Positions 20,589 to 29,375 of a DNA stretch of 64,000 nt are shown in pieces (positions within the stretch are counted from its first letter, which is position 1; every line of letters begins with the position of its first letter). The stretch is from Amycolatopsis albispora (lineage in GTDB: Bacteria; Actinomycetota; Actinomycetes; Mycobacteriales; Pseudonocardiaceae), in contig NZ_CP015163.1 of assembly GCF_003312875.1 (NCBI RefSeq), positions 4,340,001 through 4,404,000 on the forward strand, given 5' to 3'. The notes beneath the pieces were generated by a model. The model was not told where the DNA came from and made no database searches. It saw only the letters and a list, made by a program, of their open reading frames with translations. The translations under genes were made by a program, and so were the position numbers.

Positions 20589-21353
20589 GTGACCACCCCC
20601 GCCGAGGCCCTGCACCTCACCGGAGAACGCACCGTGCCGGACGTGCCGGAGGAGAACTACTGGTTCCGGCGCCACGAAGCCGCGTACGCCGCCCTGCTCC
20701 CCTACTGCGCCGGTGCGACGGTGCTGGAGGCCGGGTGTGGCGAAGGTTACGGCGCCGGGCTGATCGCCACCTCCGCCCCGCGGGTGCTCGCGCTGGACTA
20801 CGACGAGCCGACCACCGCGCACGTGGCCCGGCGCTACCCGGCGCTCGACGTGATCCGCGGCAATCTCGCCTGCCTGCCGCTGCGTTCGTCCACTGTGGAC
20901 GTGGTGGCGAACTTCCAGGTGATCGAGCACCTCTGGGACCAGGGCGGGTTCCTCGCCGAATGCCTGCGGGTGCTGCGCCCCGGCGGGCGGCTGCTGGTGA
21001 CCACGCCGAACCGGCTCACCTTCACCCCGGACAGCGACGTCCCGCTGAACCCGTACCACACCAGGGAACTCTCGGCCGCCGAGCTGGACGAGCTGCTGCG
21101 CGAAGCGGGCTTCGAGGTGGAACTGCTGCACGGGCTGCACCACGGCCCGGCGGTGCGCGCGCTCGACGAGCGGTACGGCGGCTCGATCATCCAGGCGCAG
21201 CTCGACGTGGTGATGGGCTCGCTGCCCGGCCAGGCCACCTGGCCGCCCGAGTTGCTCGCCGACGTCGATTCCATCCGCACCGGCGACTTCGTGGTGCACG
21301 GTGACGACCTCGACGCGAGCCTGGACCTGGTCGCCGTGGCGGTGCGGCCGTGA
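20589..21353 (+). CDS. class I SAM-dependent methyltransferase (Rv3030-like)
   Basis: A 254-residue methyltransferase. SAM motif I is VLEAGCGEGYGAGL (about 46-59), followed by ALDYDE (motif post-I), VDVVANFQVIEHLWD (motif II, the VIEH form) and LRPGGRLLVTTPNR (motif III). It heads a pair with the GH57 gene (4-nt GTGA overlap). The same pair is Rv3030-Rv3031 in M. tuberculosis, implicated in making 6-O-methylglucose lipopolysaccharide, so a sugar O-methyltransferase is the likely role. GTG start. Confidence 0.85.
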   Translation: MTTPAEALHLTGERTVPDVPEENYWFRRHEAAYAALLPYCAGATVLEAGCGEGYGAGLIATSAPRVLALDYDEPTTAHVARRYPALDVIRGNLACLPLRSSTVDVVANFQVIEHLWDQGGFLAECLRVLRPGGRLLVTTPNRLTFTPDSDVPLNPYHTRELSAAELDELLREAGFEVELLHGLHHGPAVRALDERYGGSIIQAQLDVVMGSLPGQATWPPELLADVDSIRTGDFVVHGDDLDASLDLVAVAVRP

Positions 21354-22810
21354 GCGAGCACGAGGGCACCTTCTGCCTGGTGCTGCACAGCCACCTGCCG
21401 TGGCTGGCGCACCACGGTTCCTGGCCGGTCGGCGAGGAATGGCTGTACCAGGCGTGGGCGCATTCGTACCTGCCGGTGGTGGACCTGCTGCGCCGCTTCG
21501 CCGACGAGGGCAAGCGCGACGTGCTCACCCTGGGCGTCACGCCGGTACTGGCCGCGCAGCTGGACGACCCGTACTGCCTGCGCAACTTCCACCACTGGCT
21601 CGGGCACTGGCAGCTGCGGGCTCGGCACGCGTCCACGCTGTGGTCCGGCGACCCGCTGCTCCGCTCACTGGCCGCCGCCGAGCACCTGGCCGCCGACCAC
21701 GCCTGTGAGGAACTGGAAACCCGCTGGCGGCACGGGTTTTCGCCGGTGCTGCGGTCCCTTGTGGACGCCGGGACGATCGAGCTGCTCGGCGGCCCGGCCA
21801 CGCACCCGTTCCAGCCGCTGCTCGACCCGCGGGTGCGTACCTTCGCGCTGCGCACCGGGCTCACCGACACGCAACTGCGCATCGGGCACCGACCGGCCGG
21901 CATCTGGGCGCCGGAATGCGGGTACGCGCCGGGCATGGAGGCCGACTACGCGGCGGCGGGCGTGCAGCGGTTCCTGGTGGACGGGCCTTCGCTGCGCGGG
22001 GACACCTCCGCGGCCCGCACCGTCGGTTCGTCGGACGTGGTGTGCTTCGGGCGCGATCTCGAGGTCACCTACCGGGTCTGGTCACCGAAGGCTGGGTATC
22101 CGGGGCACGGCTCGTACCGGGACTTCCACACCTGGGCACACGAAGTCGGGCTCAAGCCGTCGCGCGTGACCGGCAAGCAGATCGAACCGGCGGACAAGGC
22201 GCCCTACGACCCGGCGCTGGCCGCGGACACGCTTCGCTTGCACGTCAAGGACTTCGTGGACACCGTGGTGACGCGGCTGCGTTCGCTGCGGGAGCAGCAC
22301 GGGCGCGAATCGCTGGTGGTGGCCGCGTACGACACGGAGTTGTTCGGGCACTGGTGGCACGAAGGCCCGGCGTGGCTGGAGGCCGTGCTGCGCGCGCTGC
22401 CGGAAGCCGGGGTGCGGGTGACCACGCTGCAGGGTGCGCTGGACGCCGGTCACCTGGGCGCGCCGGTCGAGCTGCCCGCGTCCTCGTGGGGTTCGGGCAA
22501 GGACTGGCGGGTGTGGGACGGCGAGCAGGTCGCCGACATGGTCACCGCGAACACCGAGTTGCAGCGGCGCCTGCTCGCCCTGCCGCCCGCCGCGCCGGGC
22601 CACCGCGACCCGGTGCGGGACCAGCTGGTGACCGAGGCGCTGCTGGCGCTGTCCAGCGACTGGGCGTTCATGGTCACCAAGGACTCCGCGGCCGACTACG
22701 CTCGGCGGCGGGCACGCGTGCACACCGAGCGCTTCGACGCGCTGGCCGGTGGCCACGGGACCCGGTCGGACGACCGGCCGTTCGGGCACCTCGATGCCCG
22801 CGATCTGTAA
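21350..22810 (+). CDS. GH57 alpha-glucan branching enzyme-like glycoside hydrolase (Rv3031-like)
   Basis: A 486-residue family GH57 enzyme. Catalytic nucleophile Glu189 in AGIWAPECGY and acid Asp328 in AAYDTELFGHWWHEG are both present, with HSHLPWLAHHGSWPVGEEWL at the N-terminus. GH57 branching enzymes cut an alpha-1,4 glucan chain and rejoin it in alpha-1,6 linkage. The mycobacterial homologue acts in methylglucose lipopolysaccharide synthesis. Translationally coupled to the methyltransferase gene; 11 bp before the peroxidase gene. Confidence 0.88.
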   Translation: MSEHEGTFCLVLHSHLPWLAHHGSWPVGEEWLYQAWAHSYLPVVDLLRRFADEGKRDVLTLGVTPVLAAQLDDPYCLRNFHHWLGHWQLRARHASTLWSGDPLLRSLAAAEHLAADHACEELETRWRHGFSPVLRSLVDAGTIELLGGPATHPFQPLLDPRVRTFALRTGLTDTQLRIGHRPAGIWAPECGYAPGMEADYAAAGVQRFLVDGPSLRGDTSAARTVGSSDVVCFGRDLEVTYRVWSPKAGYPGHGSYRDFHTWAHEVGLKPSRVTGKQIEPADKAPYDPALAADTLRLHVKDFVDTVVTRLRSLREQHGRESLVVAAYDTELFGHWWHEGPAWLEAVLRALPEAGVRVTTLQGALDAGHLGAPVELPASSWGSGKDWRVWDGEQVADMVTANTELQRRLLALPPAAPGHRDPVRDQLVTEALLALSSDWAFMVTKDSAADYARRRARVHTERFDALAGGHGTRSDDRPFGHLDARDL

Positions 22811-22821
22811 GGGGATTTCTG

Positions 22822-23307
22822 ATGGGTATCAAGGACATTCCGGTGGAGACCCTCGACGGTGAGCCGACCACGCTCGGCGCGCTGGGCGAGAAGGTGCTGC
22901 TGGTGGTGAACGTGGCGTCGAAGTGCGGGCTGACACCGCAGTACACCGGGCTGGAGAAGTTGCAGGAGCGCTTCGGCTCGCGGGGGTTCTCCGTGGCCGG
23001 CTTCCCGTGCAACCAGTTCGCCGGGCAGGAGCCGGGCAGCGCCGAGGAAATCCGCACGTTCTGCTCGACCACGTACGGCGTGACCTTCCCGCTGTTCGCC
23101 AAGATCGAGGTGAACGGCGACGGGCGGCACCCGCTCTACGCCTCGCTGACCGAGTTCGCCGACGCCGACGGTGAAGCGGGCGATGTGCAGTGGAACTTCG
23201 AGAAGTTCCTCGTCGGCACGGACGGCGAAGTGCTGGCCCGGTTCCGGCCGCGCACCGACCCGGAAGACGAGGCCGTGGTCAAGGCCATCGAAGCCGCCTT
23301 GCCCTGA
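22822..23307 (+). CDS. glutathione peroxidase-family thiol peroxidase
   Basis: A 161-residue Gpx. Peroxidatic Cys35 (NVASKCGLTPQ), FPCNQFAGQEPG and the catalytic Trp in WNFEKFLV are present. Cys82 (TFCSTTYGV) matches the resolving cysteine of thioredoxin-dependent Gpx (yeast Gpx3 uses Cys36/Cys82), so the reductant is probably thioredoxin or mycothiol-linked, not glutathione. It reduces hydroperoxides. It is a cysteine, not selenocysteine, enzyme. Lies in the same direction as the GH57 gene, with a weak GGGG ribosome site. Confidence 0.9.
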   Translation: MGIKDIPVETLDGEPTTLGALGEKVLLVVNVASKCGLTPQYTGLEKLQERFGSRGFSVAGFPCNQFAGQEPGSAEEIRTFCSTTYGVTFPLFAKIEVNGDGRHPLYASLTEFADADGEAGDVQWNFEKFLVGTDGEVLARFRPRTDPEDEAVVKAIEAALP

Positions 23308-23309
23308 TC

Positions 23310-24254
23310 GTGTCCATTCTGGCGATGGCCGATCTGGCCACCCCGATGGCCATTCGCGTGGCCGCGACGCTCGGCCTGGCCGAGCACGAAGGAACCGCGC
23401 AGGACCTCGCCACCGCGACGGGAACTTCGGCCCCGGCGCTGGAATGCCTGCTCGACCACCTCGTCGCGGCCGGGGTGTTCGAAGTGGACTCCGGCCGGTA
23501 CCGGCCCACGGCGCTCGGCGCGCAGCTGCGTGAGGAATGGCCGAAGCTGCTGCTCGACATCAACCGCGCCGGTGGCCGGGCCGAACTCGCTTTCGCCGAT
23601 CTCCTGGGCACGATCACCACCGGCGCGCCCGCGTACCCGCGGCGGTACGGGCGGGATTTCTGGGCGGATCTCGACGCGCACCCGGAACTGCGGCGCTCGT
23701 TCGACGCGCAGATGAACTGGCGGTTCCGCGAACAGGCCGGGCAACTCGCCGACCGCTTCGACTGGGGCCGGTTCGGGACGGTCGTGGACGTCGGCGGTGG
23801 GGACGGGCAGGTGCTCGCGGCGATCCTGACCGCGCATCCCGGGCTGCGGGGTCAGGTGGTGGAACTGGCACCGACCGCCGACGCCGCCCGCGCCCGCTTC
23901 GAAGCGGCCGGGCTCGGCGACCGGGCGAATGCCGTCACCGGCAGCTTCTTCGACCCGCTGCCCACCGGCGCCGACGCGTACCTGCTGTCCGACATCCTCC
24001 ACGACTGGGACGACGACAACGCCCGGGCGATCCTCACGCGCTGCCGCGAGACGGGCGGCACCGTCGTGGTCATCGAGCCGCTGCGAGGCGAAGGCGCCAC
24101 CACCGGGATCGACCTGTTCATGCTGATGTGCTTCGGGGGCCGGGAACGCACGGTCGCCGAACTGACCGCGCTGGCCGAGGACTGCGGCCTGCGCCGGCGG
24201 TCGGTCACGCCGGTCGCGGACGGGCGCACGGCACTGGAGTTCACCGCGGGCTGA
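23310..24254 (+). CDS. O-methyltransferase with dimerisation domain
   Basis: A 314-residue protein of the acetylserotonin/hydroxyneurosporene O-methyltransferase family. N-terminal winged-helix dimerisation domain (residues 1-90, with LATATGTSAPALECLLDHLV), then the SAM domain with VVDVGGGDGQVLAAIL (motif I, about 152-167), LSDILHDWDDDNARAIL and VVIEPL. Such enzymes methylate small hydroxylated metabolites. GTG start 2 nt after the peroxidase stop; a second start is the ATG at 23325. Coupled to the peroxidase gene. Confidence 0.8.
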   Translation: MSILAMADLATPMAIRVAATLGLAEHEGTAQDLATATGTSAPALECLLDHLVAAGVFEVDSGRYRPTALGAQLREEWPKLLLDINRAGGRAELAFADLLGTITTGAPAYPRRYGRDFWADLDAHPELRRSFDAQMNWRFREQAGQLADRFDWGRFGTVVDVGGGDGQVLAAILTAHPGLRGQVVELAPTADAARARFEAAGLGDRANAVTGSFFDPLPTGADAYLLSDILHDWDDDNARAILTRCRETGGTVVVIEPLRGEGATTGIDLFMLMCFGGRERTVAELTALAEDCGLRRRSVTPVADGRTALEFTAG

Positions 24255-24382
24255 GGCGGGGCCGGGTGTGCCGTGCGGCGAGCACTCCGCGCGGTACCGC
24301 CCGGCCCCGCCCACCCCGGGGACGGCCTGGCGGGCCGCGAGTGACCGGTGGCTGTGCACGCCTGACCGGCCGCTCGCGGCCC
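24255..24382. terminator. two back-to-back hairpin terminators
   Basis: A perfect 12-bp GGCGGGGCCGGG inverted repeat (24255-24266 and 24300-24311) starts directly after the methyltransferase stop, and an 18-bp near-perfect one (24332-24349 and 24365-24382) ends 4 bp before the stop of the convergent nitroreductase gene. One hairpin per incoming transcript is the obvious reading. Confidence 0.7.
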
Positions 24383-24386
24383 CTGG

Positions 24387-25277
24387 TCACACGGCGGCCG
24401 CGGCGAAGTTCTGCACCACCTCGTCCAGCGGCCGCCGTGTGGTGGCGGGGAGCGGCTCGGCGTTCAGCCTCGCCCAGCCCAGGCGGCACACCACCTGCGG
24501 GTGCGCGCCGTCGAGCACTTCCTTCGCCAGGGTCGGGCGCACGTCGATGCTCCCGAGCGGATCGGTCAGCGCGCAGCTGGCCAGGCCGAGCCCGGTGGCC
24601 GACAGCAGGACCTCGCTCATCGCCTCCCCCGCGCGCAACCGCGCCGCCCGGTCGTCGGCGCGGGTGCCGAGCACCAGCAGCACCGATTCGTGGTCGTGGT
24701 CCGGCACGCTCGGCGGCCAGTGCCCGCGCCACGCGGCGAGTTCGAGCAGCACGGCGGGCCCCAGCAGCTGGTGGCGGGCGCATTCGGCGAGCGCCCGCAC
24801 CAGCTGTGGCCGCGCCCTGCGGTCGGTGACGGCGCGCACCAGCACGCCGGCGGTTTGGGCGCGGTCGATCACCAGGGACACGTGTGCTTCCGGCGGCCGC
24901 CGCGGGTCGTAGCGGCGCCGGTCGGAGCGCCGTCGCGGAATGGCCGCGGCCAGCGCCACCTCGTCGGCACCCGGCTCGCCGGGATACGGCTCGATCTCGG
25001 CCAGGTGGTCCGGCTCGGCCGGGTCGGGCAGCCGGTACACCCGCGTGCGCCAGCCCTGCACGGCGAACCCGATCCGCAGGTGGTGCAACGCGGCCCCGCA
25101 GGCGAGCAGCAGCTCGGGCCCATTCGGATCGGTCTCGCGCACCTGGCGGTCGCGCCCGGCGCAGAGGTGCACGGTCCGGCCGCCGAGCCGCCACCGCCAC
25201 GGCTGCGAGTTGTGCACCGAAGGCGCGCGCACGGCCAGCTCGATCGCGGTCCGCACGGTCCGCTCGTCGGGGTTCAT
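24387..25277 (-). CDS. Acg-like nitroreductase family protein
   Basis: A 296-residue protein of the Acg (Rv2032) nitroreductase-fold family, which binds FMN and is strongly induced in dormant mycobacteria. N-terminal RAPSVHNSQPWRWRL is diagnostic; the C-terminal half has LGLASCALTDPLG and HPQVVCRLGWAR. Acg proteins have a lid over the flavin and lack clear nitroreductase activity, so storage or sensing of FMN has been proposed. ATG has an AAGGAGG ribosome site. A DevR-type box lies 73 bp upstream, and the gene is downstream of the devR/kinase pair, which strengthens a DevR-regulon assignment. Confidence 0.85.
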   Translation of the reverse strand: MNPDERTVRTAIELAVRAPSVHNSQPWRWRLGGRTVHLCAGRDRQVRETDPNGPELLLACGAALHHLRIGFAVQGWRTRVYRLPDPAEPDHLAEIEPYPGEPGADEVALAAAIPRRRSDRRRYDPRRPPEAHVSLVIDRAQTAGVLVRAVTDRRARPQLVRALAECARHQLLGPAVLLELAAWRGHWPPSVPDHDHESVLLVLGTRADDRAARLRAGEAMSEVLLSATGLGLASCALTDPLGSIDVRPTLAKEVLDGAHPQVVCRLGWARLNAEPLPATTRRPLDEVVQNFAAAAV

Positions 25278-25342
25278 CGCGCGCCTCCTTCACCGGGAAA
25301 GGGCTCGTGCTCGACGATCGCACAGCCAGCGGCCGGGCCCGC

Positions 25343-25357
25343 AGGGCCGAAAGTCCC
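25343..25357 (-). promoter_or_regulatory. DevR (DosR)-type box 1
   Basis: On the minus strand GGGACTTTCGGCCCT, matching the GGGACTTNNGNCCCT-type DevR operator. Its centre is 73 bp upstream of the nitroreductase ATG. A second half-site GGGACTT on the plus strand (25367-25373) forms an inverted repeat with the box. Confidence 0.75.
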
Positions 25358-25386
25358 CGGACGGCAGGGACTTCCGCCGGTACCGC

Positions 25387-26400
25387 TCAGGGCAGCGGCA
25401 CCGACCAGAGCAGGCTGGTGCCCCCTTCGGGCGAAGCCTGCACGTGCAGCGTGCCACCGGCGTCCGCGGCCCGTGCCGCCAGCGCGGCGAGTCCACTGTG
25501 GACCGATTCGGGCGAACGGCCGGTGCCGTCGTCGGTGACGCCGATGCTCAGCTCGTTCTCCACCGCCACCGCCACGGTGACCGACCGCGCCTTGGCGTGC
25601 CGCACGGTGTTGCCCACCGCCTCGCGCACCACCGCCTCGGCGTGCGCGGCCAGCTCGGGCGGGACCACGCTGAGCGGACCGGACATCCGCACGATCGCCC
25701 GCACCCCGGTGCCGTCGGTCAGCTCGTCGATCGCCTGCTGGAGCCGCCGTCGCAGCCAGGTCGCGCCCGCCGGATCGCCGTGCAGGTCGAAGATCGTGCC
25801 GCGGATTTCGCGGACCACCTCCTGCAGGTCCTCGACGCAGTCGGTCAGCCGCCGCCGGAGTTCGGGTGCTTCGATCGAGCGGCCGAGGGTCTGCAGCGAA
25901 AGGCCGACCGCGAACAGCCGCTGGATCACGTGGTCGTGCAGTTCACCGGCGATCCGGTCGCGCTCGTTGAGCAGGTCCAGCTCGTGCCGGCGCACCTGCT
26001 CCCGCGCGGTGTGCACGGCCAGCGCGGCCTGCTCGGCGAAGCCGGTGGCCAGCGGCACCCTGTCCGCCGAGAAAACCGGCTTTCCCTTGTCCCGCAACGC
26101 GATCAGCACACCCAGCACGGCGTCACCGAGCCGCAGCGGTACCGCCAGCGAGGCACCCGACTCCTCGTCGAGGCCGGGTCCCGGGGTCACTGAGCGGCGG
26201 GGTTTCCCGGTCCGGAACGCGGCACCGCCGATCGTGCCGTCGACCGGGAACCGCCGTCCGTCGAAGGCGGCCTCAGCCCGTCCCGCGCCGGCGACGACCA
26301 CCAGTTCGTCCCGCTCGGGCAACGCGAGCAGGACGTGGTCGGCGCCGATCAGCTCACGGGCACGGACCACGACCAGGCGGAGGACCTCACCCTCGGTCAC
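25387..26400 (-). CDS. DevS-like sensor histidine kinase, single GAF domain
   Basis: A 337-residue kinase: one GAF domain (residues about 1-135), HisKA_3 dimerisation region with phospho-acceptor His155 in GELHDHVIQ, HATPase_c domain with REAVGNTVRHAKA (N box) and VTDDGTG (G1 box). Order and sequence match the C-terminal half of mycobacterial DevS/DosS (about 578 residues), which carries an extra N-terminal heme-binding GAF. That domain is absent: the devR stop is only 51 bp upstream. It should phosphorylate DevR. GTG start at 26400 follows the devR gene in the same orientation. Confidence 0.88.
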   Translation of the reverse strand: MTEGEVLRLVVVRARELIGADHVLLALPERDELVVVAGAGRAEAAFDGRRFPVDGTIGGAAFRTGKPRRSVTPGPGLDEESGASLAVPLRLGDAVLGVLIALRDKGKPVFSADRVPLATGFAEQAALAVHTAREQVRRHELDLLNERDRIAGELHDHVIQRLFAVGLSLQTLGRSIEAPELRRRLTDCVEDLQEVVREIRGTIFDLHGDPAGATWLRRRLQQAIDELTDGTGVRAIVRMSGPLSVVPPELAAHAEAVVREAVGNTVRHAKARSVTVAVAVENELSIGVTDDGTGRSPESVHSGLAALAARAADAGGTLHVQASPEGGTSLLWSVPLP

Positions 26401-26451
26401 ACGAACCAGATTCGCACCCGGTCCCGCCGAAGGACAGCGCCGACCAGGCGA

Positions 26452-27090
26452 TCAGCGACGCTGCCCGCGCAACCGGGTGGCCAGCACCGCCGCCTGCGTG
26501 CGCCGCTGCATGCCGAGTTTCGTGAGCAGGCGCGAAACGTAGTTCTTCACGGTCTTCTCGGCCAGGTTCATCCGCGCGGCGATCTGGCGGTTGGTCAGGC
26601 CGTCGCTGATGAAGCCGAGCAGTTCCCGCTCGCGGTCGGACAACCCGGCGAGCGGGCCGTCGGCGGCCACGTCGGCCCGCAGCTTGGCCATCAGCGCGGC
26701 GGCCGCGCGGTTGTCCAGCAGCGAAAGGCCGGAACCGACGTCGCGCACCGCGGACACCAGCCGCACGCCGTCGATGTCCTTGATCACGTAACCGCCCGCG
26801 CCGGCCAGTATCGCGTCGAGCATGGCCTGCTCGTCGGTGAACGAGGTGAGCATCAGGCAGTGCAGGCCGGGCAGGCGTGAGCGCAGGTCGCGGCACAGCT
26901 CCACCCCGTTGCCGTCGGGCAGGCGCACGTCGAGCACCGCGACGTCCGGCCGCAGCGCGGGAATCCTGGCCATCGCCTGCGCCGCCGTGCCCGCCTCGCC
27001 GACCACCTCCAGCTCCGGATCCGCTTCGAGCAGGTGCGCCACCCCGCGCCGGACCACCTCGTGGTCGTCGACCAGGAAGACGCCGATCAT
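26452..27090 (-). CDS. devR: response regulator DevR/DosR (NarL family)
   Basis: A 212-residue response regulator very close to M. tuberculosis DosR over its whole length. Receiver domain has [10 protein letters not shown], phospho-acceptor Asp54 in [11 protein letters not shown] and the switch Lys at about 104 (VIKDID). The LuxR-type HTH reads [25 protein letters not shown] split over two stretches, and the recognition helix [12 protein letters not shown] is identical to that of DosR. It activates hypoxia or nitric-oxide response genes through boxes of the type at 25343 and 27572. ATG start; overlaps the upstream gene by 4 nt, so its translation is coupled. Confidence 0.94.
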   Translation of the reverse strand: MIGVFLVDDHEVVRRGVAHLLEADPELEVVGEAGTAAQAMARIPALRPDVAVLDVRLPDGNGVELCRDLRSRLPGLHCLMLTSFTDEQAMLDAILAGAGGYVIKDIDGVRLVSAVRDVGSGLSLLDNRAAAALMAKLRADVAADGPLAGLSDRERELLGFISDGLTNRQIAARMNLAEKTVKNYVSRLLTKLGMQRRTQAAVLATRLRGQRR

Positions 27091-27506
27091 CGCCCGTCGC
27101 CCATCCGGGTGCCGGACGCCAGCTTCACGGTGATCTTGAGGAACCGATCGGCGCCGGAGGTGGCCCACGGTGGCGGGGCGGACAGCTCGGGCAGCGCGGC
27201 CAGTTCGGTGACTTCGGTCCGGTCGGAGATCTCGGTGGCGTGCCCGACCACGCTCACCGTCCAGCCGTCGGCCAGGTCGGCGGAGAGCCGGTCGGCCTGG
27301 AAGGCCACCACCGCGTTGCGCACCGCGGCGGGCAGTTCGCTATCGCCGGGACTGCGGATGATCACCGCGCCTTCGCGCATCGTGTACGCGACCAGGTCGA
27401 TCGCCGGCATCGCGTGCTTGGTGTACACCACCCGCCCCACCCCCGCCCTTCCCAGCAGGCGCAGGCATTCGCCGTGGCTCAGCGACTCCGCGCGCGAACC
27501 GCCCAT
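27087..27506 (-). CDS. pyridoxamine 5-phosphate oxidase-fold family protein
   Basis: A 139-residue split-barrel flavin/F420-type protein ([20 protein letters not shown], then [15 protein letters not shown] and a [10 protein letters not shown] strand). Small proteins of this fold bind FMN, F420 or heme, and a comparable gene lies in the M. tuberculosis DosR region. ATG at 27506 with strong GGAGGAAAAC spacing. First gene of the devR operon: its stop overlaps the devR start (ATGA). A DevR-type box sits 73 bp upstream, predicting autoregulation of the operon. Confidence 0.82.
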   Translation of the reverse strand: MGGSRAESLSHGECLRLLGRAGVGRVVYTKHAMPAIDLVAYTMREGAVIIRSPGDSELPAAVRNAVVAFQADRLSADLADGWTVSVVGHATEISDRTEVTELAALPELSAPPPWATSGADRFLKITVKLASGTRMGDGR

Positions 27507-27571
27507 GTTTTCCTCCGGTGTGCTTCCCCGGCGCACCGGCTCAACCTGGCAAACCCGGCGCGCGACGGGAA

Positions 27572-27586
27572 AGGGCCGAAAGTCAC
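27572..27586 (-). promoter_or_regulatory. DevR (DosR)-type box 2
   Basis: On the minus strand GTGACTTTCGGCCCT, 14 of 15 bases identical to box 1 (25343-25357) and centred exactly 73 bp upstream of the oxidase-fold gene start. It overlaps the stop codon of the GH2 gene (27583-27585). Confidence 0.75.
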
Positions 27587-29304
27587 CGATCTTGGGGCTG
27601 GCTGCCCGCCTCGATCGCCTTCCGATTGTGTGCCGCGGCCACCGCGATGTCGAGCTTGGCTTCCCGGCGGTCGTAGGTGAAGAACCCGTTCACCTCGTTC
27701 TCCACGTCGGTGGTCTGGGTGTAGATGGCGCCGGAAAGGCCCACCTCCGGCACGATCCGCGCGAGTTCCTCGCTCACTTCGGCGTAGCGGCGGGTCAGTT
27801 CTTCGCGATCACCCGCCATTTCGTAGGCCATCGGCGGTCCCGGCCAGACGTGGTCGGGCAGCACCAGGCCGAGGCCGCCGTATTCGCCGTCGACGGTCAC
27901 CCTGGTGTCGATGATTTCGGGACGGCCGGGACCGACGTAGGTGTGGTCGTCGTAGATGTCGCCCGCGCCGGTGTCGTGGTGCGAATGGCAGCAGTTCACG
28001 CCGCTGCTCGCGTTCACCATGCGCGTCGGGTCGGCTTCGCGCACCAGCGCGGAGATCCGCACGGTGTCGTATTCGCCCCAGCCCTCGTTGAACGGCACCC
28101 AGCCGACCAGCGAGGTGACCCCGCGCAGCTGGTCGATGAGTTCGAGCAGCTCGGCCTCGAACCGCTGCCGCGCCTCCGGCACGGGCGGTGCTTGCGGGCC
28201 CGGCGGGTTGTCCAGCAGGACGGGCAGCGACGGCATGTCCTGCCAGACCAGGAGGCCGAGGTGGTCGGCCCAGTGGTACCAGCGCGCCGGTTCGACCTTG
28301 GCGTGCTTGCGGACGAAGTTGAAGCCGAGTTCCTTGGTTTTCTCCAGGTCGAACCGCAGTGCCTCGTCGGTGGGCGCGGTGTAGATGCCGTCCGGCCAGT
28401 ACCCCTGGTCGAGCGGGCCGTGCAGGAAGGTGACGCGGCCGTTCAACGCGATTCTCGGCCGACCGCGCTCGTCGCGGGCGACGCCGATGGTGCGCAACCC
28501 GGCGTAGGAGCGCACGAGGTCGTCACCCAGCCGGACGGTCAGGTCGTACAGGTACGGGTCGTCCGGCGACCACAACCGCGGTGACGGCACCTCGACGCGG
28601 ATCGCGCGGCCCGCCGGCCCCTCGGCACGGGCGACCTCATCACCCTCTCGGGTACTGACCACGATCTCCACCCGATCGCCACCGGAAACACGCGGAGTGA
28701 CGGTGAGCCCGGTCAGGTCGCTGTCGACGTCGAGCCGCCGGACGTGGTCACGCGGGACCGGTTCGAGCCAGACGGTCTGCCAGATGCCGGACGCGCCGGT
28801 GTAGAGAATGCCGCCGGGGTCGAGGCGCTGCTTGCCCAGCGGATGGGTGCCGATGTCCGCCCGGTCCTCGGCGCGGACCAGCACCTCCTGCGGGCCGCTC
28901 GCGCGCAGCGCCCCGGTGATGTCCGCGCTGAACTCGGTGTAGCCGCCCTCGTGCTCGGCGACCAGCTGGTGGTTCACCCAGACGCGGGCACGCTGGTCGA
29001 CCGCGCCGAAGTGCAGCAGCACCCGCTCCCCCGCCCAGTCCGCCGGGAGCTCGAAGGTGCGGCGGTACCACATCAGGTCGTCGTGCCTGCCGATGCCGGA
29101 CAGCGTGGACTCCGGCGGGTACGGCACCAGGATCAGCTCGCCGCGGCTGTGCTCGGTGGTGTACTCCCACAGGCCGTTGAGGTTGAGCCAGCGGTCCCGC
29201 ACCAGCCGCGGGCGCGGGTACTCCGGCAGGGCGTTGCCCGGGCCGACCTGGTGTGTCCACGGGGTGGGCAGTACGGGTTCCTTGGGCGTCCAGTCGGTGC
29301 TCAT
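27583..29304 (-). CDS. GH2 family glycoside hydrolase (beta-galactosidase/glucuronidase/mannosidase-like)
   Basis: A 573-residue family 2 glycosidase with the usual order: N-terminal jelly-roll sugar-binding domain (LNLNGLWEYTTE..., VWVNHQLVAEHEGGYTEFS), immunoglobulin-like domain (about 190-290), and TIM-barrel catalytic domain with acid/base in VPFNEGWGEYD (NEG) and nucleophile in DGEYGGLG. No signal peptide, so cytoplasmic. ATG at 29304. The substrate is unknown; a shorter barrel than LacZ suggests a glucuronidase or mannosidase-type specificity. Divergent from the GT4 gene with 71 bp between starts. Confidence 0.87.
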   Translation of the reverse strand: MSTDWTPKEPVLPTPWTHQVGPGNALPEYPRPRLVRDRWLNLNGLWEYTTEHSRGELILVPYPPESTLSGIGRHDDLMWYRRTFELPADWAGERVLLHFGAVDQRARVWVNHQLVAEHEGGYTEFSADITGALRASGPQEVLVRAEDRADIGTHPLGKQRLDPGGILYTGASGIWQTVWLEPVPRDHVRRLDVDSDLTGLTVTPRVSGGDRVEIVVSTREGDEVARAEGPAGRAIRVEVPSPRLWSPDDPYLYDLTVRLGDDLVRSYAGLRTIGVARDERGRPRIALNGRVTFLHGPLDQGYWPDGIYTAPTDEALRFDLEKTKELGFNFVRKHAKVEPARWYHWADHLGLLVWQDMPSLPVLLDNPPGPQAPPVPEARQRFEAELLELIDQLRGVTSLVGWVPFNEGWGEYDTVRISALVREADPTRMVNASSGVNCCHSHHDTGAGDIYDDHTYVGPGRPEIIDTRVTVDGEYGGLGLVLPDHVWPGPPMAYEMAGDREELTRRYAEVSEELARIVPEVGLSGAIYTQTTDVENEVNGFFTYDRREAKLDIAVAAAHNRKAIEAGSQPQDR

Positions 29305-29375
29305 CACCCCCGATGCTGGCAAAGATCCGCCACGGCCGCACGGAGCCGTCTTGACTCACGAGTAACCTGCCCCTC

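Noticed and set aside
22822..23307. Selenocysteine in the glutathione peroxidase
   Set aside because: The active-site codon reads Cys (TGC in KCGLTPQ). There is no in-frame TGA and no SECIS-like structure is needed.
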